Shown here: one piece after another, positions 1-6,283 of the stretch
Layout: every line of letters starts with the position of its first letter
Numbering within the stretch: the stretch's first letter is position 1
Assembly (NCBI GenBank): GCA_003446655.1
Contig: DMCZ01000265.1
Span: forward strand, 3,207-10,208
Length of the DNA: 7,002 nucleotides
Reading direction: 5' to 3'
From: Thauera sp.
GTDB lineage: Bacteria > Pseudomonadota > Gammaproteobacteria > Burkholderiales > Rhodocyclaceae
Program-made: the position numbers and the translations under genes
Notes under the pieces: generated by a model
Database searches by the model: none
Told to the model about the DNA's origin: nothing
Seen by the model: only the letters and a program-made list of their open reading frames with translations

Positions 1-2367
1 CCGCCCCACTTCGCGGTCAAGCCGATCGAGAAGACCGAGGACCGCCTGAAGCTGCTGACCCGGCTGATCAAGCGCAAGGACGTCACCGGCCTGATCAACG
101 CCTGTGACGCGGGCCGTGAAGGCGAGCTGATCTTCAACTTCATCGCCCAGCACGCCGGCACCAAGAAGCCGATGCAGCGCCTGTGGCTGCAGTCGATGAC
201 GCCGCAGGCGATCCGCGACGGCTTCGCCCACCTGCGCGCCGCGCAGGAGGTCGAAGGCCTGCGCAACGCCGCGATCTGCCGCGCCGAATCCGACTGGCTG
301 ATCGGCATCAACGGCACGCGGGCGATGACCGCGTTCAACTCCAAGACCGGCGGCTTTCACCTCACCACGGTGGGCCGGGTGCAGACGCCGACGCTGGCGA
401 TGGTCGTGGAGCGCGAGGACAAGATCCGCAAGTTCAAGCCGCGCGACTACTGGGAGCTGGAAGCCCGCTTCGGCTGCGCCGCCGGCGAGTACCCGGGGCG
501 CTGGTTCGACGAGAAGTTCAAGCGTCCGGAGGGCGACGAGCACGCCACCGCCTTCCGCCTGTGGGACAAGGCCCAGGCCGAGGCCATCCGCGCCAAATGC
601 GAAGGCAAGCCGGGCGTGGTCAGCGAGGAGGCCAAGCCCTCAACCCAGCAGTCGCCGCTGCTGTTCGACCTCACCAGCCTGCAACGTGAGGCCAACGGCC
701 GCTTCGGCTTCTCCGCCCGCGTCACCCTGCAGCTGGCGCAGGCGCTGTACGAGAAGCACAAGGTGCTGACCTACCCGCGTACCGATGCGCGCGCGCTGCC
801 CGAGGACTACCTCGCCACGGTGAGCGAGGTCATGCGCACCCTGCCCGACCAGTACGCCCCCTTCGCCAACGAGATCGCCAAGCAGGGCTGGGTGAAGCCC
901 AACAAGCGCATCTTCAACAACGCCAAGATCTCCGACCACTTCGCCATCATCCCGACCGGGGCGCTGCCAAAGAGCCTGTCGGACGCCGAGCACAAGATCT
1001 ACGACCTGGTCACCAAGCGCTTCCTGGCGGTGTTCTACCCCGCGGCCGAGTACCAGATCACCACCCGCATCACCCGCGTCGAGGGCGAGGCCTTCAAGAC
1101 CGAGGGCAAGGTGCTGGTCAATCCGGGCTGGCTGACGGTGTATGGCAAGGAAGCCGCCAACGACGAGAAGGATGGAAAACCTGGGGACGCCAAGGAAGGC
1201 GGCGGCCCGCAACTGGTCGCGGTAAAGCAGGGCGAGACGGTGTCCACCGAGGACATCGTGGTCAAGTCGCTGCAGACCAAGCCGCCGGCGCGCTTCAACG
1301 AAGCCACGCTGCTTTCGGCCATGGAAGGCGCGGGCAAGATGGTGGACGACGAAGAGCTGCGCGCGGCGATGGCCGAGCGCGGCCTCGGCACCCCGGCCAC
1401 GCGCGCGCAGATCATCGAGGGCCTGATCAGCGAGCAGTACATCCACCGCGAGGGCCGCGAGCTGATCCCGAGCGCCAAGGCCTTCTCGCTGATCACGCTG
1501 CTGAAGGGCCTCGGCGTCACCGCGCTGACCTCGCCCGAGCTCACCGGCGGCTGGGAATACAAGCTCGCGCAGATGGAGCACGGCAAGCTCAGCCGCGAAG
1601 CCTTCATGAACGAGATCGCCGAGATGACGCGCGAGGTCGTCGAGCGCGCCAAGCGCTATGAATCCGACACCGTACCGGGCGAGTTCGTCACCCTGCAGAC
1701 CCCCTGCCCCAAGTGCGGCGGCGTGGTGAAGGAGAACTACAAGAAGTTCGCCTGCCAGGCCTGCGACTGGAGCACCTGGAAGATCGTCGCCGGCCGCCAG
1801 TTCGAGTACGACGAGATCGAGACCCTGCTGCGCGCGGGCAAGGTCGGCCCGCTGCTCGGCTTTCGCAACAAGATGGGGCGGCTGTTCAACGCCGACATCG
1901 TGTTGAACGAGGACAAGCAGCCGACCTTCGACTTCGGCCAGCCCAAGGAAGGGGAGGAAGCCGAGGCGGTGGATTTCTCCGCGCAGGAGAGCATCGGTGC
2001 CTGCCCCAAATGCGCCAGCCGCGTGTTCGAGCACGGCATGGCCTATGTGTGCGAGAAGTCCGTCGGCCCGGGCAAGAGCTGCGATTTCCGCTCCGGCAAG
2101 GTCATCCTGCAACAGCCGATCGAGCGCGAGCAGATGGCCAAGCTGCTCAACGAAGGCAAGACCGATCTGCTCAAGGGCTTCGTGTCGGCGCGGACGCGGC
2201 GCAAGTTCTCCGCCTTCCTGGTGCGCGGCAAGGACGGCAAGGTCGGCTTCGAGTTCGAGGCCAAGGCGCCCAAGGCACCGAAGGCGGGCGACAAGGCGGC
2301 TGCAGCGAAGGACACCGACGAGGCAGCCGCGCCCAAGCGCGCCGCCACGCGCAAGAAGGCGAGCTGA
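1..2367 (+). CDS. topB: DNA topoisomerase III (type IA), 5'-truncated by window start
   Basis: Type IA topoisomerase: it cuts one DNA strand through a 5'-phosphotyrosine link, passes the other strand, and resolves recombination or replication intermediates. The frame is open from base 1 and gives 788 visible residues (window numbering). The Toprim acidic motif DAGREGE is at residues 36-42, with Gly where many type IA enzymes have the second Asp, as in some topoisomerase III proteins. Family motifs follow: RAESDW (~95-100), TVGRVQTPTL (~123-132), active-site Tyr258 in LTYPRTD, HFAIIPT (313-319) and GLGTPATRA (461-469). The C-terminal part has two cysteine clusters, C569/C572/C585/C588 and C668/C671/C684/C694, each followed by a repeat of the topoisomerase C-terminal type (GPLLGF, TDLLKGF). 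The end is a Lys/Ala/Pro-rich tail (~753-788), probably a disordered DNA-binding extension. About 65 N-terminal residues are missing. The gene converges on dps. Family is certain; the topB symbol rather than a topA paralogue rests on the motif style. Confidence 0.95.
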   Translation, partial: PPHFAVKPIEKTEDRLKLLTRLIKRKDVTGLINACDAGREGELIFNFIAQHAGTKKPMQRLWLQSMTPQAIRDGFAHLRAAQEVEGLRNAAICRAESDWLIGINGTRAMTAFNSKTGGFHLTTVGRVQTPTLAMVVEREDKIRKFKPRDYWELEARFGCAAGEYPGRWFDEKFKRPEGDEHATAFRLWDKAQAEAIRAKCEGKPGVVSEEAKPSTQQSPLLFDLTSLQREANGRFGFSARVTLQLAQALYEKHKVLTYPRTDARALPEDYLATVSEVMRTLPDQYAPFANEIAKQGWVKPNKRIFNNAKISDHFAIIPTGALPKSLSDAEHKIYDLVTKRFLAVFYPAAEYQITTRITRVEGEAFKTEGKVLVNPGWLTVYGKEAANDEKDGKPGDAKEGGGPQLVAVKQGETVSTEDIVVKSLQTKPPARFNEATLLSAMEGAGKMVDDEELRAAMAERGLGTPATRAQIIEGLISEQYIHREGRELIPSAKAFSLITLLKGLGVTALTSPELTGGWEYKLAQMEHGKLSREAFMNEIAEMTREVVERAKRYESDTVPGEFVTLQTPCPKCGGVVKENYKKFACQACDWSTWKIVAGRQFEYDEIETLLRAGKVGPLLGFRNKMGRLFNADIVLNEDKQPTFDFGQPKEGEEAEAVDFSAQESIGACPKCASRVFEHGMAYVCEKSVGPGKSCDFRSGKVILQQPIEREQMAKLLNEGKTDLLKGFVSARTRRKFSAFLVRGKDGKVGFEFEAKAPKAPKAGDKAAAAKDTDEAAAPKRAATRKKAS

Positions 2368-2399
2368 ATCGGCGCGAGTGCGCTTGAGAAGATGCGCTG

Positions 2400-2437
2400 C
2401 AAACGAGAAACGGGCCCGCGGGCCCGTTTCTCGTTTG
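2400..2437. terminator. Bidirectional rho-independent terminator (38-nt perfect palindrome)
   Basis: The half-site CAAACGAGAAACGGGCCCG (2400-2418) is followed directly by its exact reverse complement (2419-2437). In RNA from either strand this folds into a long stem with a GC-rich top and an A-rich 5' / U-rich 3' base (GUUUCUCGUUU). It starts 32 nt after the topB stop and 11 nt after the dps stop on the other strand, exactly where two convergent genes need a shared terminator. The U-tract is interrupted by C and G, so efficiency in each direction is not certain. Confidence 0.9.
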
Positions 2438-2448
2438 ATCACCGTCTC

Positions 2449-2919
2449 TCAGCCTTCGAGCAGGCTGCGCAGCATCCAGGCCGTCTTCTCGTGAACCTGC
2501 ATGCGCTGGGTCAGCAGATCCAGCGTGGGTTCGTCGCTCGCCTTGTCGGCGATCGGCGCGATGCTGCGCGCGGTCTTGACGACCGCTTCCTGACCCTGCA
2601 CCAGCAGGCGGATCATCTCCTGCGCGCTCGGCACGCCCTCGGGCTCGCTCATGCTGGTGAGCTTCTGGAATTCCTTGTACGTGCCAGGCGCCGGAAAGCC
2701 CAGGGCGCGGATGCGTTCGGCGATCTCGTCTACCGCCAGCGCAAGCTCGTTGTACTGGGTCTCAAACATCGTGTGCAGGGTGTTGAACATCGGCCCCGTC
2801 ACGTTCCAGTGGAAGTTGTGCGTCGTCAGGTACAGCGTGTAGCTGTCCGCCAGCAGGCGCGACAGGCCTTCCGCGATCTTCGCGCGATCCTTCTTGTTGA
2901 TGCCGATATCGATGTCCAT
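2449..2919 (-). CDS. dps: Dps family DNA-protecting ferritin (ferroxidase)
   Basis: Predicted 156-residue cytoplasmic Dps protein. The family forms dodecamers that oxidise Fe2+ with H2O2, store the iron and can bind DNA, limiting Fenton damage. The inter-subunit ferroxidase ligands are all present: His37 (in HWN), His49, Glu53, Asp64 and Glu68, matching E. coli His51, His63, Asp67, Asp78 and Glu82 with a constant offset of 14. The one change is Glu for Asp at position 53. Trp39 beside the first His is kept. The N-terminus is short with only a few basic residues (NKKDRAK), so strong Lys-tail DNA binding as in E. coli Dps is not assured. The start is fixed by AAGGAG at 2927-2932, seven bases upstream of ATG. 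It lies downstream of oxyR on the same strand, a context that fits peroxide-induced expression. Confidence 0.95.
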   Translation of the reverse strand: MDIDIGINKKDRAKIAEGLSRLLADSYTLYLTTHNFHWNVTGPMFNTLHTMFETQYNELALAVDEIAERIRALGFPAPGTYKEFQKLTSMSEPEGVPSAQEMIRLLVQGQEAVVKTARSIAPIADKASDEPTLDLLTQRMQVHEKTAWMLRSLLEG

Positions 2920-2926
2920 GCCGACT

Positions 2927-2932
2927 CTCCTT
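2927..2932 (-). promoter_or_regulatory. Ribosome binding site of dps
   Basis: AAGGAG on the minus strand sits seven bases before the dps ATG. It is the only clear Shine-Dalgarno sequence before any visible start in this window, consistent with a strongly translated stress protein. Confidence 0.8.
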
Positions 2933-2977
2933 GTGCAAGCTCGTTAGGGGTCGCCGTCCGGCGTCCTGTGCAGGCCA

Positions 2978-3007
2978 ATGCTAAGCCAAGCGCTGCAATT
3001 GATCCAA
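2978..3007 (-). promoter_or_regulatory. Possible dps promoter (sigma-70-like)
   Basis: On the minus strand TTGGAT (3007-3002) and TAGCAT (2983-2978) are separated by 18 bases; they match the -35 and -10 consensus at 3/6 and 4/6. The predicted transcript would start near 2971 and have a leader of about 50 nt. The weak -35 overlaps the tandem repeat at 2996-3013, which would suit an activator-dependent promoter. This is a manual match only. Confidence 0.35.
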
Positions 3008-3013
3008 TTGATC
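2996..3013. repeat. Tandem 9-bp repeat CAATTGATC x2
   Basis: Two perfect head-to-tail copies of CAATTGATC occupy 2996-3004 and 3005-3013, an AT-rich island in a GC-rich region. CAATTG is itself palindromic, and the two GATC tetramers are 9 bp apart. The repeat lies between the oxyR hairpin and the dps start and overlaps the candidate dps -35 element. It could be a regulator binding site; it does not match the canonical OxyR spacing of ATAG/CTAT half-sites well. Confidence 0.6.
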
Positions 3014-3014
3014 A

Positions 3015-3039
3015 GGAAAATCCCCTTCATCCTGAAGGG
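3015..3039 (-). terminator. Probable oxyR terminator hairpin
   Basis: On the minus strand CCCTTCA (3039-3033), loop GGA, TGAAGGG (3029-3023) form a perfect 7-bp stem with a 3-nt loop, followed by GATTTT. It begins three bases after the oxyR stop, which is a double stop TGA-TAG. The U-tract is only four bases, so termination may be partial. If it works, dps must have its own promoter. Confidence 0.55.
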
Positions 3040-3042
3040 CTA

Positions 3043-3972
3043 TCATGCGCGCCCACGCCCGACCGCCCGCACCCCGGGCAGCGCGCTGTCGAGGATCGCC
3101 GCACGCAGCACGTCGATCGCGCCACTGCGCGGATAGGTGACGCGCCAGGCGAGCGCCACGCGGCGCGAGGGCTCGGGCGACGAGAACGGACGCACGGCGA
3201 CCAGCGTGTTGTTCTGCGTGCTGATCTCGTCCGCCGCCGAACTCGGCAGCACGGTGACGCCCAGGCCGGTGGCGACCATGTGGCGGATGGTCTCGAGCGA
3301 GCTGCCCTCCAGCGTGCGCTGCAAGCCGCCGATGTTGCGGCAGCTCGGGCACACCTCGAGCACCTGGTCGCGGAAACAGTTGCCGGCGCCGAGCAGCAGG
3401 AGCTGGTCGTCGGCCAGATGCTCGGCCGAGATCGCCTGCTCCGCGGTCCAGGGATGGTCCGCCGGCAGCAGCACGCGGAAAGGCTCGTCATACACCGGCT
3501 GGGCGACGACGCCGGGTTCCTCGAAGGGCAGGCTGATGATGATGACGTCGAGCTCGCCGCGCTTGAGCGCCTCGGCCAGCCGGGCCGTGAAGTTCTCCTG
3601 GATGATCAGCGGCATCTTCGGCGCGAGCTGGTGCACGCGCGGGATCAGTCGCGGCAGCAGGTAGGGGCCGATGGTGTAGATGACCCCCACGCGCAACGGT
3701 CCCGCGAGCGGATCCTTGCCGGCGGCGGCGATCTCCTGGATCTGGCTCGCCTCCATCAGCACCTTCTCGGCCTGGGCGACGATGCGCCGACCGGTCTCGG
3801 TGATCTTGACCTCGGAGGCGCTGCGCTCGAAGAGCTGGATGCCGAGTTCCTCTTCGACCTTCTTCACCGCCACCGACAGCGTGGGTTGCGAGACATGGCA
3901 CTTCTCGGCGGCACGGCCGAAATGGCGCTCATGGGCAAGCGCGACGAGGTAGCGCAGGTCGGTAAGTGTCAT
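3043..3972 (-). CDS. oxyR: OxyR, hydrogen-peroxide-sensing LysR-type regulator
   Basis: Predicted 309-residue transcription factor; E. coli OxyR has 305. Residues 1-60 are the LysR winged helix-turn-helix (LTDLRYLVALAHERHFGRAA, then VSQPTLSVAVKKVEEELG). About 90-300 is the periplasmic-binding-protein-like regulatory domain. The redox pair is exact in number and spacing: Cys199 in GNCFRDQ and Cys208 in VLEVC, the cysteines that form the activating disulfide in E. coli. A third cysteine, Cys211, makes a CPSC motif with Cys208. The ATG at 3972 gives the typical MTLTDLRYLVAL start; the same frame is open upstream to 4179, but that extension has no family resemblance. No clear Shine-Dalgarno precedes the start. 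OxyR activates peroxide-defence genes, commonly including dps, which lies directly downstream; the TonB receptor is divergent. Confidence 0.96.
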   Translation of the reverse strand: MTLTDLRYLVALAHERHFGRAAEKCHVSQPTLSVAVKKVEEELGIQLFERSASEVKITETGRRIVAQAEKVLMEASQIQEIAAAGKDPLAGPLRVGVIYTIGPYLLPRLIPRVHQLAPKMPLIIQENFTARLAEALKRGELDVIIISLPFEEPGVVAQPVYDEPFRVLLPADHPWTAEQAISAEHLADDQLLLLGAGNCFRDQVLEVCPSCRNIGGLQRTLEGSSLETIRHMVATGLGVTVLPSSAADEISTQNNTLVAVRPFSSPEPSRRVALAWRVTYPRSGAIDVLRAAILDSALPGVRAVGRGRA

Positions 3973-4030
3973 GGCGGAAATGGGCAGAGCGTTCCGGGCA
4001 CCCGAACCGGGCAGCGAGGCCCGAATCTTA

Positions 4031-4067
4031 CCCCGGACACCGACCCGGTGCGCAGCCCTGTCCGGGG
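4031..4067. repeat. 9-bp inverted repeat in the oxyR / receptor divergent region
   Basis: CCCCGGACA (4031-4039) and TGTCCGGGG (4059-4067) are perfect reverse complements separated by 19 nt. A smaller dyad CACCG-ACC-CGGTG (4038-4050) is nested inside. The right arm ends ten bases before the TATACT box, so the dyad covers the expected -35 area of the receptor promoter. It may be an operator; chance is possible because the region is very GC-rich. Confidence 0.5.
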
Positions 4068-4076
4068 GAGACTCGC

Positions 4077-4082
4077 TATACT
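4077..4082 (+). promoter_or_regulatory. Possible -10 box of the TonB-dependent receptor gene
   Basis: TATACT matches the sigma-70 -10 consensus TATAAT at 5/6 and is one of very few AT-rich hexamers in this stretch. No good -35 is seen 16-18 bases upstream; that position lies in the inverted repeat. The predicted leader would be about 25 nt. A promoter needing an activator is one reading. Confidence 0.4.
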
Positions 4083-4115
4083 CCGGCGCTCGACCTGATC
4101 CCGGGCTCCGCATCG

Positions 4116-6149
4116 ATGCCTCCCCGCGCCTGCCGACACCTTGCGTCGACCATCGCCCTGATGGCGCTCTGGCCTGCACTGGCCGTGCAGGCCGACGACA
4201 GTTTTTTCCAGCCCGTGCCGGTCGTGCTCAGCGCCTCGCGCCTGCCACAGCCGCTGTCCGACACGCCGGCGGCGATGACGGTGATCGACGCCGAGCTCAT
4301 CGCGGCCACGGGCTATCGTGATCTGAGTCGGCTGTTCCGACTCGTCCCGGGCATGCAGGTGCATCAGGAGCGCGGCAACCAGCAGTGGGTCACCTACCAC
4401 GGCCTGGGCGCCGAGTATCCCAACCAGATGCAGGTCCTGATCGATGGGCGGTCCATCTACTCGCCCCACTATTACGGCGGCGCCCAATGGAGCGCGATTG
4501 CGCTCGCGCCGCAGGACATCGACCGGATCGAGATCGTGCGCGGGTCGAACTCGGCGGCCTACGGCTCCAACGCATTCCTCGGCGTGGTGAACATCCTGAC
4601 CCGGCATACCGCGGCCGAAGCCGGCAGTTCGGTGGGCGTGCGTCTCGGCAGCCACGGCATTGCCGACGTCACCGGGCGCGCTGTCGCCCACCATGGCGCG
4701 CTCGGCCTGCGCATCACCGCGCAGGAGCTGCGTGACGACGGCTGGTCAGGGCTACGCGACGATCAACGCCTGCGTTCATTCAACCTGCGCGGCGACCTGC
4801 AGGTCGATGCCACCAATGCGCTCGAGTTCACGGCGGGCTACAGCGACGGCGAAATGGACGCCGGCTACGCGGGTACGTTGTTCAACGGCAGCGGCGAGCG
4901 CGAGCTTCAGCAGCGCGATTACTCCTTTCACACCCGATGGCGTCACACGCCTTCGGCCGACGAGGAGTGGCTGCTGTCCTGGTACCACAACGCCGAGCGT
5001 ACGATAGATGCGTGGCGGGTGGCATCGAGGGCGAACTGCCTGAATTTCTGTGGGCTGCTTCCCGACACCTTCGGCGACGTCAACAACAACCGCAGCAGCC
5101 GGCGCGACGACATCGAGCTGCAGCATCGGCGGGCGGCCGGCGACGGGCTTCGCCTCCTCTGGGGGGCGGGCTGGCGCCACGACCGGATCGAATCCGATTT
5201 CCTGTTCAGCGATGGCCGCGAACCGAGCCGGCAGGAATGGCGGCTGTTCGGCAACGCCGAGTGGCGCGTGGCGCCCCAGTGGCTGTGGAACATCGGCGCC
5301 ATGGCCGAGCGCATCGAGGACGACGGCGTGCGCCTGGCGCCGCGTGTGTTCCTGAACTGGCAACCGGACGGCTTGCGCACCTGGCGCCTCGGCTATTCGC
5401 GCGCATGGCGGCAGCCCACCCTGCTCGAACGCTGGGTCAATGTGGTGGTCAGCGCCGAGGGACTCGGCCCGGTCAACCAGCGCCATGCGCCCAACCCGGA
5501 TATCGAGCCGGCGCGGATCGACGCCTGGGAACTCGGCTATCTCGGTCCCTTTGCCTTTGGCGGCCTGCTCGACGCCCGAATTTTCGACGAACGCATACGC
5601 GACTACATCCGCCGCACACCGTACGCTTCGACCCCGGCCTTGCTGCTCGACCCTGTCATGGGTTCCACGCAGTGGACGAACATGGAGGGCGACATCCGCC
5701 TGCGCGGGATCGAGTACCAGCTCAGCTTCAAGCCGCGCCTGGGCACGACCCTGATGTTCACCCACACGCTCATCGACCGCGACGCGGACGATCCGGTGGT
5801 GCGTCGCAGCGTTGCGCCCCACACGGCCACCTTGAGCTGGCTGCAGGCCGTCGGCCCCTGGCACGCGATGCTGAGCCTGATGCGCATGGGGGCACTCGAG
5901 GCGGGGACCAACCATGTGCCCGGCATGCGCTACACCGTGCCCGCCTACACCACGCTCGACCTCAGCGTCGGGCGCAGCGTTCGCCTCGGCAGCCAGCCCG
6001 CGCGCGTGCGCGTCACCGCCACCAACCTGCTCGGTCGTCATCAGGAGCTGGCCCACAAGCCGCTCCAGGCCATGCCCCAGTACAGGGACCGCGCGCCGAA
6101 CGAGAGCTCGCCGCACGTCTTCGTGAGCCTCGAAACCGTCTTCCAGTAG
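4116..6149 (+). CDS. TonB-dependent outer-membrane receptor, ligand unknown
   Basis: Predicted 677-residue outer-membrane transporter; the family imports iron chelates, cobalamin or other scarce ligands using TonB energy. The chosen ATG gives a clear signal peptide: basic MPPRACRH, a hydrophobic core and an AVQA cleavage motif before Asp27. The frame is open further upstream to 3966, but that would bury the signal. A TonB-box-like PVVLSASR is at 35-42. The plug domain runs to about 165 with MQVLIDGRSIY and IDRIEIVRGSNSAAYGSNAFLGVVNILT-type motifs near 105-162. The rest is a 22-strand-type barrel ending ETVFQ, so the usual last aromatic is penultimate. The mature protein appears to have only two cysteines, Cys308 and Cys312, probably a loop disulfide. 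Style is closest to the CirA/BtuB/vitamin-siderophore plug group. No Shine-Dalgarno is visible. It diverges from oxyR; the substrate cannot be told from sequence. Confidence 0.93.
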   Translation: MPPRACRHLASTIALMALWPALAVQADDSFFQPVPVVLSASRLPQPLSDTPAAMTVIDAELIAATGYRDLSRLFRLVPGMQVHQERGNQQWVTYHGLGAEYPNQMQVLIDGRSIYSPHYYGGAQWSAIALAPQDIDRIEIVRGSNSAAYGSNAFLGVVNILTRHTAAEAGSSVGVRLGSHGIADVTGRAVAHHGALGLRITAQELRDDGWSGLRDDQRLRSFNLRGDLQVDATNALEFTAGYSDGEMDAGYAGTLFNGSGERELQQRDYSFHTRWRHTPSADEEWLLSWYHNAERTIDAWRVASRANCLNFCGLLPDTFGDVNNNRSSRRDDIELQHRRAAGDGLRLLWGAGWRHDRIESDFLFSDGREPSRQEWRLFGNAEWRVAPQWLWNIGAMAERIEDDGVRLAPRVFLNWQPDGLRTWRLGYSRAWRQPTLLERWVNVVVSAEGLGPVNQRHAPNPDIEPARIDAWELGYLGPFAFGGLLDARIFDERIRDYIRRTPYASTPALLLDPVMGSTQWTNMEGDIRLRGIEYQLSFKPRLGTTLMFTHTLIDRDADDPVVRRSVAPHTATLSWLQAVGPWHAMLSLMRMGALEAGTNHVPGMRYTVPAYTTLDLSVGRSVRLGSQPARVRVTATNLLGRHQELAHKPLQAMPQYRDRAPNESSPHVFVSLETVFQ

Positions 6150-6217
6150 CGTCCTCCAGGCCGGACGTATTGAAGATCTGCCAGGGCCCCCCAATCTTGC
6201 AATCAAATGTGAATCGG

Positions 6218-6245
6218 GGAACACAGGGCGCTCCTGCGCGTCCAC
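6218..6245 (+). promoter_or_regulatory. Possible sigma-E (RpoE/AlgU-type) promoter of the protease gene
   Basis: GGAACAC at 6218-6224 and GTCCAC at 6240-6245 are 15 bases apart. They resemble the extracytoplasmic sigma factor pattern GGAACTT / GTCAAA with 5/7 and 4/6 matches. Transcription would start near 6251, roughly 20-35 bases before the two possible start codons. Sigma-E control is well known for degP/mucD-type genes, which raises the prior, but the -10 is imperfect. Confidence 0.35.
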
Positions 6246-6283
6246 TTCCGTCGTCGAACAAGCACCCCTACATGGACTCGATC

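Noticed and set aside
640..2442. 600-codon open frame on the minus strand opposite topB
   Set aside because: It lies wholly antisense to a clear topoisomerase and has low-complexity Leu/Ala/Gly/Arg content typical of GC-rich shadow frames; its start region is only the terminator palindrome.
4065..4085. OxyR half-site CTAT near 4076 in the divergent region
   Set aside because: No partner ATAG or CTAT is found at the 11-bp spacing; it is simply part of the TATACT box.
2392..4098. 568-codon open frame on the plus strand opposite dps and oxyR
   Set aside because: Antisense to two secure genes, rich in Arg/His/Gln/Leu with no recognisable motif; it spans their intergenic gap by chance of high GC.
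3966..4115. N-terminal extension of the TonB receptor to 3966
   Set aside because: It would overlap the oxyR start and place 50 residues ahead of a well-formed signal peptide.
3973..4179. N-terminal extension of OxyR to an upstream ATG at 4179
   Set aside because: It would overlap the receptor's signal peptide region, and the extra residues are unlike OxyR, whose usual start is the MTLTDLRY at 3972.
6150..6167. Hairpin CGTCC-N8-GGACG just after the receptor stop as a terminator
   Set aside because: Only five base pairs, large loop and no T-run after it; too weak to call.
4776..6245. 489-codon open frame on the minus strand opposite the TonB receptor
   Set aside because: Shadow of the receptor gene; no domain or plausible translation start.
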